Assembly: GCA_041591635.1 (NCBI GenBank)
Contig: JBFHRO010000126.1
Location: forward strand, 1 to 9,429
Length of the DNA: 9,429 bases
DNA from: JACKOD01 sp041591635
GTDB taxonomy: Bacteria; Pseudomonadota; Gammaproteobacteria; Pseudomonadales; Oleiphilaceae
Direction: 5' to 3'
The position numbers were made by a program, and so were the translations under genes. Below, one piece after another: positions 1 through 6,998 of the stretch (position 1 is the first letter of the stretch; each line of letters starts with the position of its first letter). A model generated the notes under the pieces. That model was not told where the DNA came from and did no database searches. It saw only the letters and a list, made by a program, of their open reading frames with translations.

Positions 1-1226
1 ACGTCCAGTATAGAGTAAACGGGGGGGAGTGGTTTTAAAACGCCGTCGCGCAACCAGCGTTCCAGTTGGCCTCCCGGCACTATCGCCGATTTCATTCCTG
101 CCTGATTTACCAGCAAAAACTCATTGGTCGGCTCAAGATATCGCGCAACCATTACACGCCCTGGTGCGCCCGGAGCAGCCTGGAGATACCACCTGGAACA
201 ACAGCTGGCAACCAGGGTCGAACTGGCTTTCTCTGACTTGACCTGCTCAAACTCACAGTGAATCGGCTCAAAGGGATTTTTATCTACCTTCTGCTCCTGG
301 ATTTCAGCCACCAATAGCTGATTAAAAGATTCAAAAAAAACACCAACCTCGCTGAGGTCGTCAAAATACGCCGACAACTCGTCAACCAAGGTCTCACCTA
401 CAGTAAAGAGTCGATCCTGTTTGCGATTAGGGGTATCACCAAAGGCCCAAATCATGGTTTTTGTTAACTTCCGGACCTGCTCCCAGGGAACCGGCTCTCT
501 CTCGCGCTGCAGGTAGGCATTGCGCAACACATTAAGCCAGGGGCCGACCAGAAAATCGCTTACCGGTGGTGGCAACAACCTCCCGGTGGCATAGTTGTTG
601 ACCATCTCGCATGCGGCAATCAATGAACCGCGCGCAAGCGCCGCCCCTTGCTCTGACTGCCCCAATCGCTCCAATACTTTCTCTCTGTTTTCCTGCTGGG
701 CCCGCAAGGTGGCGGCTATCAGAGTCAAACTGGCATTCAACTCGTACCGATAGGCACTACCCTGTGCCGGTAACACGCAGAGTTGTGCCAGTTGATGCAG
801 CATCAGGTCGGCAAACCGTTTGGGCTCCGGCGACCAGACAGCCCAGGCCTCTTGCAGTAGCGCCATGTGCTTGAGCAAACTGGACTCCAGGCCAAAGCTC
901 GCGCCTTCATGCTCCGCGAGCAAAAAGGCCATACCGGCACGCAACCGACTGATAGCCCGCCCAATAGTCTCATCGAAGAGGTTCTTGCGCAAAAAAGCAT
1001 CCACAATCCGGTCGGCTACATAAAGACTGTTATACATCACCACCGGAAGGTCTTGTCGGGAATGGGTTTGTTTAAAGTTGGCAACCAAACCCTCCCGAGG
1101 CCAGCTACAGATGTACTGCAGCAGAAAACCATGAAAGGCTTTGTCATAAACAGCCGATGGGTGTTCGAATTGATAATGAAAGTCGGGCATACGCAGCTCG
1201 ACCAGAATTTGCTCAAAAAAACTCAC
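1..1226 (-). CDS. DUF1631-like hypothetical protein, C-terminus cut by the window edge
   Basis: An uninterrupted reverse-strand frame of 408 codons runs from a GTG at 1226 to the left edge with no stop, so the 3' end is missing. I chose the GTG because AGGAAG (1235-1240 on the reverse strand) lies 8 nt upstream and an in-frame TGA closes the frame further upstream. The protein is mostly helical and soluble, with no signal peptide or membrane segment. Two parts recall the DUF1631 family: the segment VSDFLVGPWLNVL (residues 222-234), and a terminal module (about 344-397) with W-x-L, then FLLVNQAG, then an L-x(3)-L-x-x-G ending, which looks like a small beta-barrel. Known DUF1631 proteins are longer, roughly 700 residues, so this may be a shortened member or a relative. 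Function is unknown. It is divergent from aroF and may be transcribed alone. The coding call is strong and the family call moderate. Confidence 0.8.
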   Translation of the reverse strand, partial: MSFFEQILVELRMPDFHYQFEHPSAVYDKAFHGFLLQYICSWPREGLVANFKQTHSRQDLPVVMYNSLYVADRIVDAFLRKNLFDETIGRAISRLRAGMAFLLAEHEGASFGLESSLLKHMALLQEAWAVWSPEPKRFADLMLHQLAQLCVLPAQGSAYRYELNASLTLIAATLRAQQENREKVLERLGQSEQGAALARGSLIAACEMVNNYATGRLLPPPVSDFLVGPWLNVLRNAYLQREREPVPWEQVRKLTKTMIWAFGDTPNRKQDRLFTVGETLVDELSAYFDDLSEVGVFFESFNQLLVAEIQEQKVDKNPFEPIHCEFEQVKSEKASSTLVASCCSRWYLQAAPGAPGRVMVARYLEPTNEFLLVNQAGMKSAIVPGGQLERWLRDGVLKPLPPVYSILD

Positions 1227-1520
1227 TGGTAATACTTCCTGCAACAAGGAGGTTCGTCATGCACCCATCCACAACACCAAGATTGCTACAACACCAGGGC
1301 GCCAACCGACCATACGGCAGTGATATGACGCGGATGCGTTGCATTCCCGATCACGATGACGCACCATACGACCCACTTATATCATAGATTTGTTCCCGCA
1401 AGCCAAGGCACAAATCGCTGTCTACAACCACGATAACCCCTGAAGTCCTCTAGCCTGCTGGAATTGCACCAAGGTTAGAGTCGGAGGCGTTATTACCGAA
1501 ATCAAGGTCCAGGGTTCCCG
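1227..1520. other. Divergent intergenic region between the DUF1631-like gene and aroF
   Basis: About 290 bp separate the two divergent starts. The ribosome-binding site of the left gene (AGGAAG, reverse strand 1235-1240) lies close to a second ideal Shine-Dalgarno on the forward strand (1246-1252). For the left gene, a weak reverse-strand promoter can be read as TTGGCT (1406-1401), a 17-nt spacer, and GATATA (1383-1378). For aroF there is a TTGCAC at 1464-1469 but no convincing -10 box at proper spacing. I see no TyrR box (TGTAAA-N6-TTTACA) and no leader peptide rich in aromatic codons. The aroF ribosome-binding site is AGGG at 1511-1514, 6 nt before the ATG. Confidence 0.5.
1259..1387 (+). 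CDS. Possible small protein of 42 residues with an ideal Shine-Dalgarno
   Basis: An ATG at 1259 is preceded by AAGGAGG (1246-1252) with a 6-nt spacer, the best Shine-Dalgarno in the window. The frame encodes 42 residues starting MHPSTTPRLLQ and stops at TAG 1385-1387. The product is hydrophilic and basic in the first half, with Asp and His near the end (IPDHDDAPYD). It has no membrane helix and no run of Phe, Tyr or Trp codons, so it does not look like a classical attenuator leader for aroF, although it lies directly upstream and on the same strand. I recognise no family. It could be a real small gene or a chance frame in the 5' leader of the divergent gene. Confidence 0.3.
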   Translation: MHPSTTPRLLQHQGANRPYGSDMTRMRCIPDHDDAPYDPLIS

Positions 1521-2588
1521 ATGAATTCGCAAGTCATTGATAATCTAAATGTTGCCAGCCAGGAAGTACTGATTACTCCCGATGCCCTGCGCAAAAAAAT
1601 TCCGCTGAGTCCGCTTGCGGCACAAACGGTTGCAAACGGTCGGCAGACCATTAATAACATACTTGATCGCAAAGATCGTCGCCTGTTTGTCGTCGTGGGT
1701 CCCTGTTCGATCCATGACGTCAAGGCAGCAAAAGAATATGCCAAACACCTTAAGAGACTTGCCGACGAATTGAGTGACACCCTCTACCTCGTCATGCGGG
1801 TCTATTTCGAAAAACCCCGCACCACCGTGGGCTGGAAAGGGCTGATTAACGATCCTCATCTCAATGATTCTTTCTGCATTGAGGAGGGCTTGCATATTGG
1901 TCGGCGCTTGCTGATGGATATTGCCGAAATCGGTTTGCCGACCGCCACGGAAGCGCTTGATCCCATTTCGCCACAGTACCTGCAAGACACTATTTCCTGG
2001 AGCGCCATCGGAGCGCGAACCACAGAATCTCAGACCCATCGCGAAATGAGCAGCGGCCTGTCGGTAGCCATTGGCTTCAAGAATGGCACCGATGGTGGAC
2101 TGGCGGTGGCGATCAATGCCCTCAAATCCGCCTCTGCACCCCACAGTTTTTTGGGGATCAATCAGGAGGGACAGGTATCGGTTATCCGCACCAAGGGCAA
2201 CCCGTACGGCCACGTTGTATTGCGCGGAGGAAGCATCAAGCCCAACTACGACTCCGTCAGCATAGCATTGTGTGAAAAGGAACTGGAAAAAGCGAAACTC
2301 GCCGTCAATATCATGGTCGATTGCAGCCACGCCAATTCCAACAAGGATCCCGCACTTCAACCCCTGGTGGTGCATGACATAGCGCATCAGATTTCTGAGG
2401 GCAACCGATCTATCGTTGGGCTGATGATTGAAAGCAATATCAACTGGGGCAACCAGAACATTCCTGACGATTTGAGCCAGCTTAAGTACGGTGTCTCTGT
2501 TACAGATGCCTGTATCGACTGGGATACAACCGAAAAATGCCTGCGCGAACTCAGCGAGATTACCAGAAACGCGCTGCAAACCCGCTGA
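1521..2588 (+). CDS. aroF: 3-deoxy-7-phosphoheptulonate (DAHP) synthase, class I, AroF type
   Basis: This cytosolic enzyme condenses phosphoenolpyruvate and erythrose 4-phosphate to DAHP, the first committed step of aromatic amino acid synthesis. The 355 residues match the usual length of class I (AroF/G/H) enzymes. Visible hallmarks are GPCSIHD with the metal-ligand Cys62, the KPRTTVGWKGLINDPH block (98-113), GARTTESQ (164-171), FKNGTDG (186-192), and the remaining metal ligands His270 (CSHANSNKD), Glu304 (MIESN) and Asp329 (SVTDACI). The segments ATEALDP, INQEGQV and KYGVSVTDACI are closer to tyrosine-sensitive AroF than to AroG. Asn8, a residue known to matter for tyrosine inhibition in E. 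coli AroF, is also present. Inhibition by tyrosine is therefore inferred, not shown. The ATG has AGGG 6 nt upstream. The gene appears monocistronic, ending at a terminator hairpin. Confidence 0.97.
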   Translation: MNSQVIDNLNVASQEVLITPDALRKKIPLSPLAAQTVANGRQTINNILDRKDRRLFVVVGPCSIHDVKAAKEYAKHLKRLADELSDTLYLVMRVYFEKPRTTVGWKGLINDPHLNDSFCIEEGLHIGRRLLMDIAEIGLPTATEALDPISPQYLQDTISWSAIGARTTESQTHREMSSGLSVAIGFKNGTDGGLAVAINALKSASAPHSFLGINQEGQVSVIRTKGNPYGHVVLRGGSIKPNYDSVSIALCEKELEKAKLAVNIMVDCSHANSNKDPALQPLVVHDIAHQISEGNRSIVGLMIESNINWGNQNIPDDLSQLKYGVSVTDACIDWDTTEKCLRELSEITRNALQTR

Positions 2589-2637
2589 TACGTCATCAAG
2601 AAGCTGGGACTGGCCCCGAAAAAGCTGTGCTTTGATG

Positions 2638-2665
2638 GCCGCACAAACAACGCCGCACAAACAAC
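2638..2665. repeat. 14-bp tandem direct repeat (two copies)
   Basis: The 14-bp unit GCCGCACAAACAAC occurs twice head to tail with no mismatch, at 2638-2651 and 2652-2665. It lies between the aroF stop and the terminator stem, and the second copy runs into the first two bases of the stem. It looks like a local slippage duplication. Read on the reverse strand it forms the T-rich tail after the hairpin. Confidence 0.85.
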
Positions 2666-2695
2666 AATGCCCGCAACCTTCGTTGCGGGCATTGT
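2664..2695. terminator. Bidirectional Rho-independent-type terminator between convergent genes
   Basis: A perfect 14-bp inverted repeat (2664-2677 pairing with 2682-2695; arm ACAATGCCCGCAAC) encloses a 4-nt loop. The lower half of the stem is GC-rich. The sequence after it is poor in T on the forward strand but reads TGTTTGTG on the reverse strand, so it is a better classical terminator for the reverse-strand gene ending at 2750. Its position between two convergent genes suggests that it stops both transcripts. Confidence 0.75.
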
Positions 2696-2749
2696 CTCAG
2701 GCAGCACCCAATTTTACCTCAAGAGCACGCCTCTACGGCCAGATGGGCA

Positions 2750-3478
2750 CTAGCGCGCACTGATGATCAGTCGCGACTCAGGTGCAAAACTGATATCGCT
2801 CAAATACACATTACCAAAACTTGGTGCTGAACTGCCGCTGACTCGCAGGTTTTCCAGACTGATTTTATCTATATGGGTCGGAAACGCGAGTTCCATCTTG
2901 CCAGACGCGAGCAGCTTGAACGCCGGTTTGGAGGTGTCATAGGTTACGCCCTCTACGGTGGCATCCCACTCCAGATGGTTCGTTATGGGCACAAATACGT
3001 TCGTCAGCGTTTTTGCCACTTTCAACGTTGGATCAGATTTTTCTTCGTCACCGGCAACCATTCCCATCAAGGCTTTAACGTCTTCAGTCAGGCCCTGGGC
3101 CGAAACCCCCGCCATCGCATCGTCTGCCAATGGCTTGAGGCCCCTGCGCGCTGAAAACTCCTCCAGTGTCGTAGTTGTCTTTTCGATCGTGGCATTTGCC
3201 GGTGCGCTCGCTGCAAAGGCAACCAGCGGCTGCATGGGGGCCACAACCGCTGCCACCAGTGCCGCAGCGTAACGGGTGCGGGTTTGGTGCTTGAGCGTGC
3301 GCTCAAGATCCCGGGCACTGATCAGTCCCTGGCTTACCAGCACTTCACCCAATCGCAAAGCGCCATTACGCTGAAGCTCAAGAGCTGTCTCAAGTTGTGC
3401 ATCAGAAATATAACCCCGGCTGACAAGCAGGCGGCCCAGACGGGATTTATCTATGTAGTGCTTATTATTTGAAATCAT
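2750..3478 (-). CDS. MshEN (c-di-GMP-binding) domain fused to a signal/anchor segment and an exported domain
   Basis: The 242-residue protein has three parts. Residues 13-36 and 42-65 are two 24-residue units, each starting RLG and ending in Gln, with the Gly and Leu positions of the MshEN consensus (RLGRLLVSRGYIS... and RLGEVLVSQGLIS...). They are separated by exactly 5 residues (RNGAL), the arrangement described for the c-di-GMP-binding MshEN domain of MshE-type ATPases. No Walker A or B ATPase follows. Instead, after RTR (67-69), a hydrophobic stretch (70-92) ends in AFAASA, like a signal peptide or a single membrane anchor. Residues 93-242 would then be periplasmic or secreted. They contain LADDAMAGVSAQGL (117-130) and a beta-rich C-terminus (ISLENLRVSGSSAPSFG, 206-222) that recalls DUF6160-like envelope proteins. 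The ATG at 3478 has GAGGT 6 nt upstream. The domain call is strong; the function of the exported part is unknown. Confidence 0.85.
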   Translation of the reverse strand: MISNNKHYIDKSRLGRLLVSRGYISDAQLETALELQRNGALRLGEVLVSQGLISARDLERTLKHQTRTRYAAALVAAVVAPMQPLVAFAASAPANATIEKTTTTLEEFSARRGLKPLADDAMAGVSAQGLTEDVKALMGMVAGDEEKSDPTLKVAKTLTNVFVPITNHLEWDATVEGVTYDTSKPAFKLLASGKMELAFPTHIDKISLENLRVSGSSAPSFGNVYLSDISFAPESRLIISAR

Positions 3479-3769
3479 TTCCCGACCTCATCCCAGATAA
3501 TCGTTTGTGTTTGAGTAGTACATCCAGAGCAAATAATGTCTGTGGGGGGCTAACTTGTATATATAATAATCGCTTTAATTGGTTACGATTTGTAAGCAAG
3601 GCCCGCTGAACAAAAAACTCGGTTGCCGCTATCAATGTGTGTGCTTATGAGCTTAGCAACCACCCCATTTGCATTTGGCAGTCTCTCCCTGACGCCCGCT
3701 TTGATAACAGGTTACTATCTCGCGTAAAATCCACGCCAACCATTGACTGAACCCTGGAGACAATTACCA
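3479..3769. other. Divergent intergenic region between the MshEN gene and the cyclophilin gene
   Basis: This 291-bp stretch has no credible gene. It holds an AT-rich block at about 3556-3580 with a perfect forward-strand TATAAT (3562-3567) but no good -35 box at the right distance. On the reverse strand the same block offers TATTAT (3568-3563), with a TTACAA (3595-3590) spaced too far away (21 nt). The block is the most likely place for the MshEN gene promoter, but I cannot fix it. The cyclophilin promoter is listed separately. The stretch from about 3600 to 3695 shows nothing I can interpret. Confidence 0.4.
3701..3730 (+). promoter_or_regulatory. Sigma-70-type promoter for the cyclophilin-mnmC unit
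   Basis: TTGATA (3701-3706) and TAAAAT (3725-3730) are separated by 18 nt, each one mismatch from the E. coli consensus. The predicted start near 3737 would leave a leader of about 30 nt before the ATG at 3770, containing the ribosome-binding site GGAGA (3756-3760). Confidence 0.55.
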
Positions 3770-4339
3770 ATGAAATTAATGACCAGTTTCTTGCTGATCG
3801 TTCTGACACTCTTTGGCAGGCAAGCCATGAGCGACACCGCGGACGGAACCTTTGCAACCCTGAAAACATCCGAAGGTGATATCCGTTTACAGCTTGATCC
3901 GGCGAAAGCACCCGTGACTGTGCGCAATTTTCTTGCCTACGCTCAAGAGGGCTATTTTGAAAATACCATTTTTCATCGGGTAATTCCGGGCTTTATGATT
4001 CAAGGTGGAGGTTTCACCGCGGACATGGCGCGCAAACCCACCAAAGCTCCGATTCGCAACGAAGCCAGCAATGGCTTGCATAACAACCGTGGCACTATTG
4101 CCATGGCTCGAACCAACGACCCCAATTCAGCCTCGTCACAGTTCTTTATCAATGTCGTAAACAACAACTCGCTGGATTTCAGCCATAACAACCCCGGGTA
4201 TGCTGTCTTTGGAAAAGTTGTCAGCGGAATGGACATCGTCGACAAGATCTCGACAGTTACAACCGGCAACTATGAGTACTACTCCGACGTACCAGTCAAA
4301 CCCGTTATCATTCACCAAGTTATCATTGAATCCAGGTGA
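3770..4339 (+). CDS. ppiA: Periplasmic peptidyl-prolyl cis-trans isomerase, cyclophilin type (PpiA-like)
   Basis: Cyclophilins catalyse cis-trans isomerisation of X-Pro peptide bonds during protein folding. The 189-residue product starts with MKLMTSFLLIVLTLFGRQAMS, a Lys-containing n-region and a Leu-rich h-region typical of a Sec signal peptide, with likely cleavage near residue 21. The mature part carries the cyclophilin core: FHRVIPGFMIQGGGF (68-82, with catalytic Arg70), RGTIAMART (107-115), SSQFFIN (122-128) and GYAVFGKVV (143-151). The length and order match E. coli PpiA. I chose the ATG at 3770, not an upstream in-frame TTG at 3743, because GGAGA lies 9 nt before it and it gives a clean signal peptide. 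Its stop overlaps the mnmC start. A PpiB (cytosolic) assignment is unlikely given the signal peptide. Confidence 0.95.
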   Translation: MKLMTSFLLIVLTLFGRQAMSDTADGTFATLKTSEGDIRLQLDPAKAPVTVRNFLAYAQEGYFENTIFHRVIPGFMIQGGGFTADMARKPTKAPIRNEASNGLHNNRGTIAMARTNDPNSASSQFFINVVNNNSLDFSHNNPGYAVFGKVVSGMDIVDKISTVTTGNYEYYSDVPVKPVIIHQVIIESR

Positions 4340-6327
4340 CAGGCCCCTATCCACCCGCCATTGAAACCGCTGATATCGTCTGGAGCAATGAAGGCCAACC
4401 AAGCTCCAGGCGGTTTGGCGATATCTATTACTCGGCAGATTCCGGTATCGAGGAATCCCGATACGTATTTCTGGCACAAAACAATGTCAGAGACCGACTG
4501 CTATCCTCAGGCAAAACACACTTTTGCATCGCAGAAACCGGTTTTGGTACTGGCCTTAATTTTCTGTGTGCCTGGGACTTATGGCTGAAAACGCAAGCAC
4601 AGGCAGCCTCAAGCTTGCCATCGCTCGATTTCATTTCCGTAGAGCGCTGGCCCCTTACGAGGTGTGACTTAACAAGAGCGCTGGCGCACTGGCCTGAACT
4701 ATCCACGCTTTCGCAACAGCTGATCGAACAATATCCACCCGCTATCGAGGGCTGTCATCGGCTGGTATTCGAGCAAGGGCGTGTGACGCTTACCCTCTTT
4801 TTCGGTGACGCTACTTCATGCTTCGCTGAGAGTGTGTTTGTGGCAGATGCATGGTTTTTGGATGGGTTTGCCCCGGCTAAAAACCCTCATATGTGGGAGG
4901 CCAGGCTCATTGACGAAGTACGTCGCCACAGTCGCAACGGCTCCACATTTAGCACCTTTACCTGCGCCGGCAACGTCAAACGTGCACTCCAACACTGCGG
5001 TTTTACCGTTAGCAAAGTACCGGGCTTTGGCCGCAAACGGCAAATGCTCGCAGGTTCGCTATGCCTTCCTGCTCAAACGTCTTTTTCTGCCACTACCTCA
5101 TCCAAACGGATTGCCATCATTGGGGCCGGACTGGCAGGGTCGATTACCGCTCTGACACTGCGCGAGCGGGGCCACCAAGTGCTAGTGTTTGAACAGCACG
5201 CTGGCGTTACATACGAAGGATCCGGCAACAAGCAGGGCGCGGTATATCTGAAACCCGCAATAAAACACCAAGCCAGCAACGAGTTCTGGCTCCACTGCTA
5301 CAATTTCGCTACCCGCTTCTACCAGAGAGTTTCTAACCAGTGGGGTCTTGGCGAGAGCGAGAGGATCTGGCATCGAAGTGGATTGATTCAACTGACTTGC
5401 AACGAAAAGGAAACTGCACGCCTGGCTCGGCAGCAGGCTCAATCCACCTACCCCGAAGATATATTAGAGTACGTCACGAATGCCGAAGCGCTTTCAGCGC
5501 TGGCGGGAATCCCTTTGTCGATGAGCGGCTTGTTCTTTCCCGGTGCCGGCTGGGTAAAACCCAGGCACCTGTGCCAGCGGATCGCCAATCTGGCGCCAGA
5601 CGAAACCTTGTTCAACAGCCGCATTGCTAGTGTCTCGCTGAATCCCACGACAAGTCGCTGGTCTCTGATCGATGAAGGCGGACACAGCCACACTGACTTC
5701 GATGCATTGGTGTTTGCGAACGCCTATGCAATCAAAGATCTGAAACCCTTTTCTGCTTTGCCACTGGGGCAAGTTCGAGGGCAGACAAGCCTTCTTCCAG
5801 GCCGGAAAAAAGCGCAATCACTCAAAACAGTGCTGTGCGCAGACAGCTATCTATGCCCGCAAGACACCGATGAGTATTGTTTTGGCGCGACGTTCGACCG
5901 CGATATCGACACCGCCAAATTCAATCCGCAGGACAGTATTCGAAACCTGCAGAAACTCCTGTCGTGGCTCCCTGAGGCGTCTGAGCTCATGGACACCAGC
6001 CAAATCACGGATGCCAACGGCCACGCGGCCTTCAGATGCTCAACCCCCGATCACCTGCCACTGGTCGGTGCCTGGCATCCGCATCCAGGCGATCCTCGTG
6101 CCTTACAGCACGGCTTGAACAGATCATCGGTTGAGCCAAACCAATATGCCTCTATGTACCTCAACATTGGACACGGCTCCAAAGGCCTCACAAGCATTCC
6201 TCTAGCCAGCACAATAATTGCCGATATGATAGATAACAGGCCGCTGCCGATATCCACGAGACTGTTAACACTGGTAGCGCCGCAACGACCAAGCTGCGCC
6301 CCAGATCGGAAACCACGCCAGGAATAA
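4336..6327 (+). CDS. mnmC: Bifunctional tRNA mnm5s2U34 biosynthesis protein MnmC
   Basis: MnmC completes mnm5s2U at the wobble position 34 of tRNAs. Its FAD-dependent domain converts cmnm5s2U to nm5s2U and its methyltransferase domain then methylates it using S-adenosylmethionine. The 663 residues match the family. The N-terminal MnmD-type methyltransferase (about 10-245) shows GFGTGLNF (69-76), DAWFLDGFAPAKNP (171-184) and GFGRKRQML (230-238). The oxidoreductase part (about 258-640) begins with the dinucleotide-binding motif IIGAGLAGS (261-269), includes GSGNKQGAVY, and ends with NIGHGSKGLTSIPLAS. The GTG start sits in a GTGA overlap with the preceding stop (4336-4339) and has no strong Shine-Dalgarno, so translation is probably coupled to the cyclophilin gene. 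Homology begins almost at residue 1 (VWSNEGQPSSRRFGDIYYS), which supports this start. Both domains look intact. Confidence 0.96.
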   Translation: MTGPYPPAIETADIVWSNEGQPSSRRFGDIYYSADSGIEESRYVFLAQNNVRDRLLSSGKTHFCIAETGFGTGLNFLCAWDLWLKTQAQAASSLPSLDFISVERWPLTRCDLTRALAHWPELSTLSQQLIEQYPPAIEGCHRLVFEQGRVTLTLFFGDATSCFAESVFVADAWFLDGFAPAKNPHMWEARLIDEVRRHSRNGSTFSTFTCAGNVKRALQHCGFTVSKVPGFGRKRQMLAGSLCLPAQTSFSATTSSKRIAIIGAGLAGSITALTLRERGHQVLVFEQHAGVTYEGSGNKQGAVYLKPAIKHQASNEFWLHCYNFATRFYQRVSNQWGLGESERIWHRSGLIQLTCNEKETARLARQQAQSTYPEDILEYVTNAEALSALAGIPLSMSGLFFPGAGWVKPRHLCQRIANLAPDETLFNSRIASVSLNPTTSRWSLIDEGGHSHTDFDALVFANAYAIKDLKPFSALPLGQVRGQTSLLPGRKKAQSLKTVLCADSYLCPQDTDEYCFGATFDRDIDTAKFNPQDSIRNLQKLLSWLPEASELMDTSQITDANGHAAFRCSTPDHLPLVGAWHPHPGDPRALQHGLNRSSVEPNQYASMYLNIGHGSKGLTSIPLASTIIADMIDNRPLPISTRLLTLVAPQRPSCAPDRKPRQE

Positions 6328-6371
6328 CGCAGCCCGTAAACTCGCCAAGCCTTAACAGGGCAGGTGTAACT

Positions 6372-6995
6372 ATGACATTGTTAATTCACGAGCCAGGGCG
6401 TGGTTATTATACGCCCGTATCGCCCACCTATCTCGAACGGAAGGTTAATCCACTGGAAGAATTGGATGAAGCCCGAAAAACAGAGAGCATTCTGCAAAGT
6501 GCCATTTATCTTTCGGGCAGCAACGAGCAAGCACGCAAGCAGAAATATGGCCGCACATTAATCACTGACGCCGGAGAGATCTCAGATATTCCAGTGGCAG
6601 AAATCATGAGCCGAAACATTATCACCATCAAGGCTGAATCACCGCTTGAAGAAGCATGGGCCTTGTGCGAAACCCATAATGTGCATCACCTGGTGGTTTC
6701 TACCGAGCAAAGAGTGATAGGTATATTGGCATTCGACGCCATCTTGTCCAGCCTGTTCTCTACCAGCATCGCAACGGTTCAGGAGTTAAAACAACAACGA
6801 ACAGAGGTCTGTATTTCACGATTCATGTACAGTGCAACGCCGTCATCGCCTGCATCTATGGCGGCCCGCTTAATGCTTGCTCAAAACATCGACGCACTGG
6901 CCGTTATTGACCAAAACCGTCTTGCAGGGATAGTAACCAGTCACGACATTCTCAAAAAAGTCGCCACTGGTTACCATTTGCAGGTTCAAGCCTGA
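6372..6995 (+). CDS. Tandem CBS-domain protein
   Basis: The 207-residue soluble protein carries two CBS domains forming a probable Bateman module. The first (about 75-126) includes AEIMSRNIITIKAESPLEEA and HHLVVSTEQRVIGILAFDAIL. The second (about 147-197) includes ISRFMYSATPSSPASMAARL and DALAVIDQNRLAGIVTSHDIL. CBS pairs generally bind adenine nucleotides and act as energy or ligand sensors. No ligand can be assigned here and no catalytic or channel domain is attached. The first 70 residues are polar and charged (PLEELDEARKTES) and match no domain I recognise. The ATG has AGG 7 nt upstream. It follows mnmC by 44 nt with no visible terminator and is probably cotranscribed. Its TGA lies 3 nt from the stop of the convergent gene. 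Confidence 0.9.
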   Translation: MTLLIHEPGRGYYTPVSPTYLERKVNPLEELDEARKTESILQSAIYLSGSNEQARKQKYGRTLITDAGEISDIPVAEIMSRNIITIKAESPLEEAWALCETHNVHHLVVSTEQRVIGILAFDAILSSLFSTSIATVQELKQQRTEVCISRFMYSATPSSPASMAARLMLAQNIDALAVIDQNRLAGIVTSHDILKKVATGYHLQVQA

Positions 6996-6998
6996 AGA

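Noticed and set aside
1..1226. Pseudogene or frameshifted remnant at the left edge
   Set aside because: Codon-by-codon reading of the reverse strand gives one continuous frame without stops, so no frameshift is needed.
867..1232. Forward-strand frame of 121 codons near the left gene
   Set aside because: It lies wholly within the open reverse-strand DUF1631-like frame and shows no ribosome-binding site or domain.
1388..1520. TyrR operator or aromatic attenuator upstream of aroF
   Set aside because: I found no TGTAAA-N6-TTTACA-like site, no aromatic-rich leader peptide and no terminator/antiterminator pair.
1545..2660. Reverse-strand open frame of 371 codons opposite aroF
   Set aside because: It is the mirror of a confidently identified DAHP synthase. 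Its translation has no recognisable motif and is rich in Cys, Gly and Arg, as expected for an antisense frame.
3556..3580. Promoter of a forward-strand small RNA at the perfect TATAAT
   Set aside because: No matching -35 box, hairpin or terminator follows before the cyclophilin promoter. AT-rich composition alone explains the match.
3743..3769. Earlier TTG start for the cyclophilin gene
   Set aside because: It would add MTEPWRQLP before the signal peptide and place the start very close to the predicted transcription start. The ATG at 3770 has its own ribosome-binding site.
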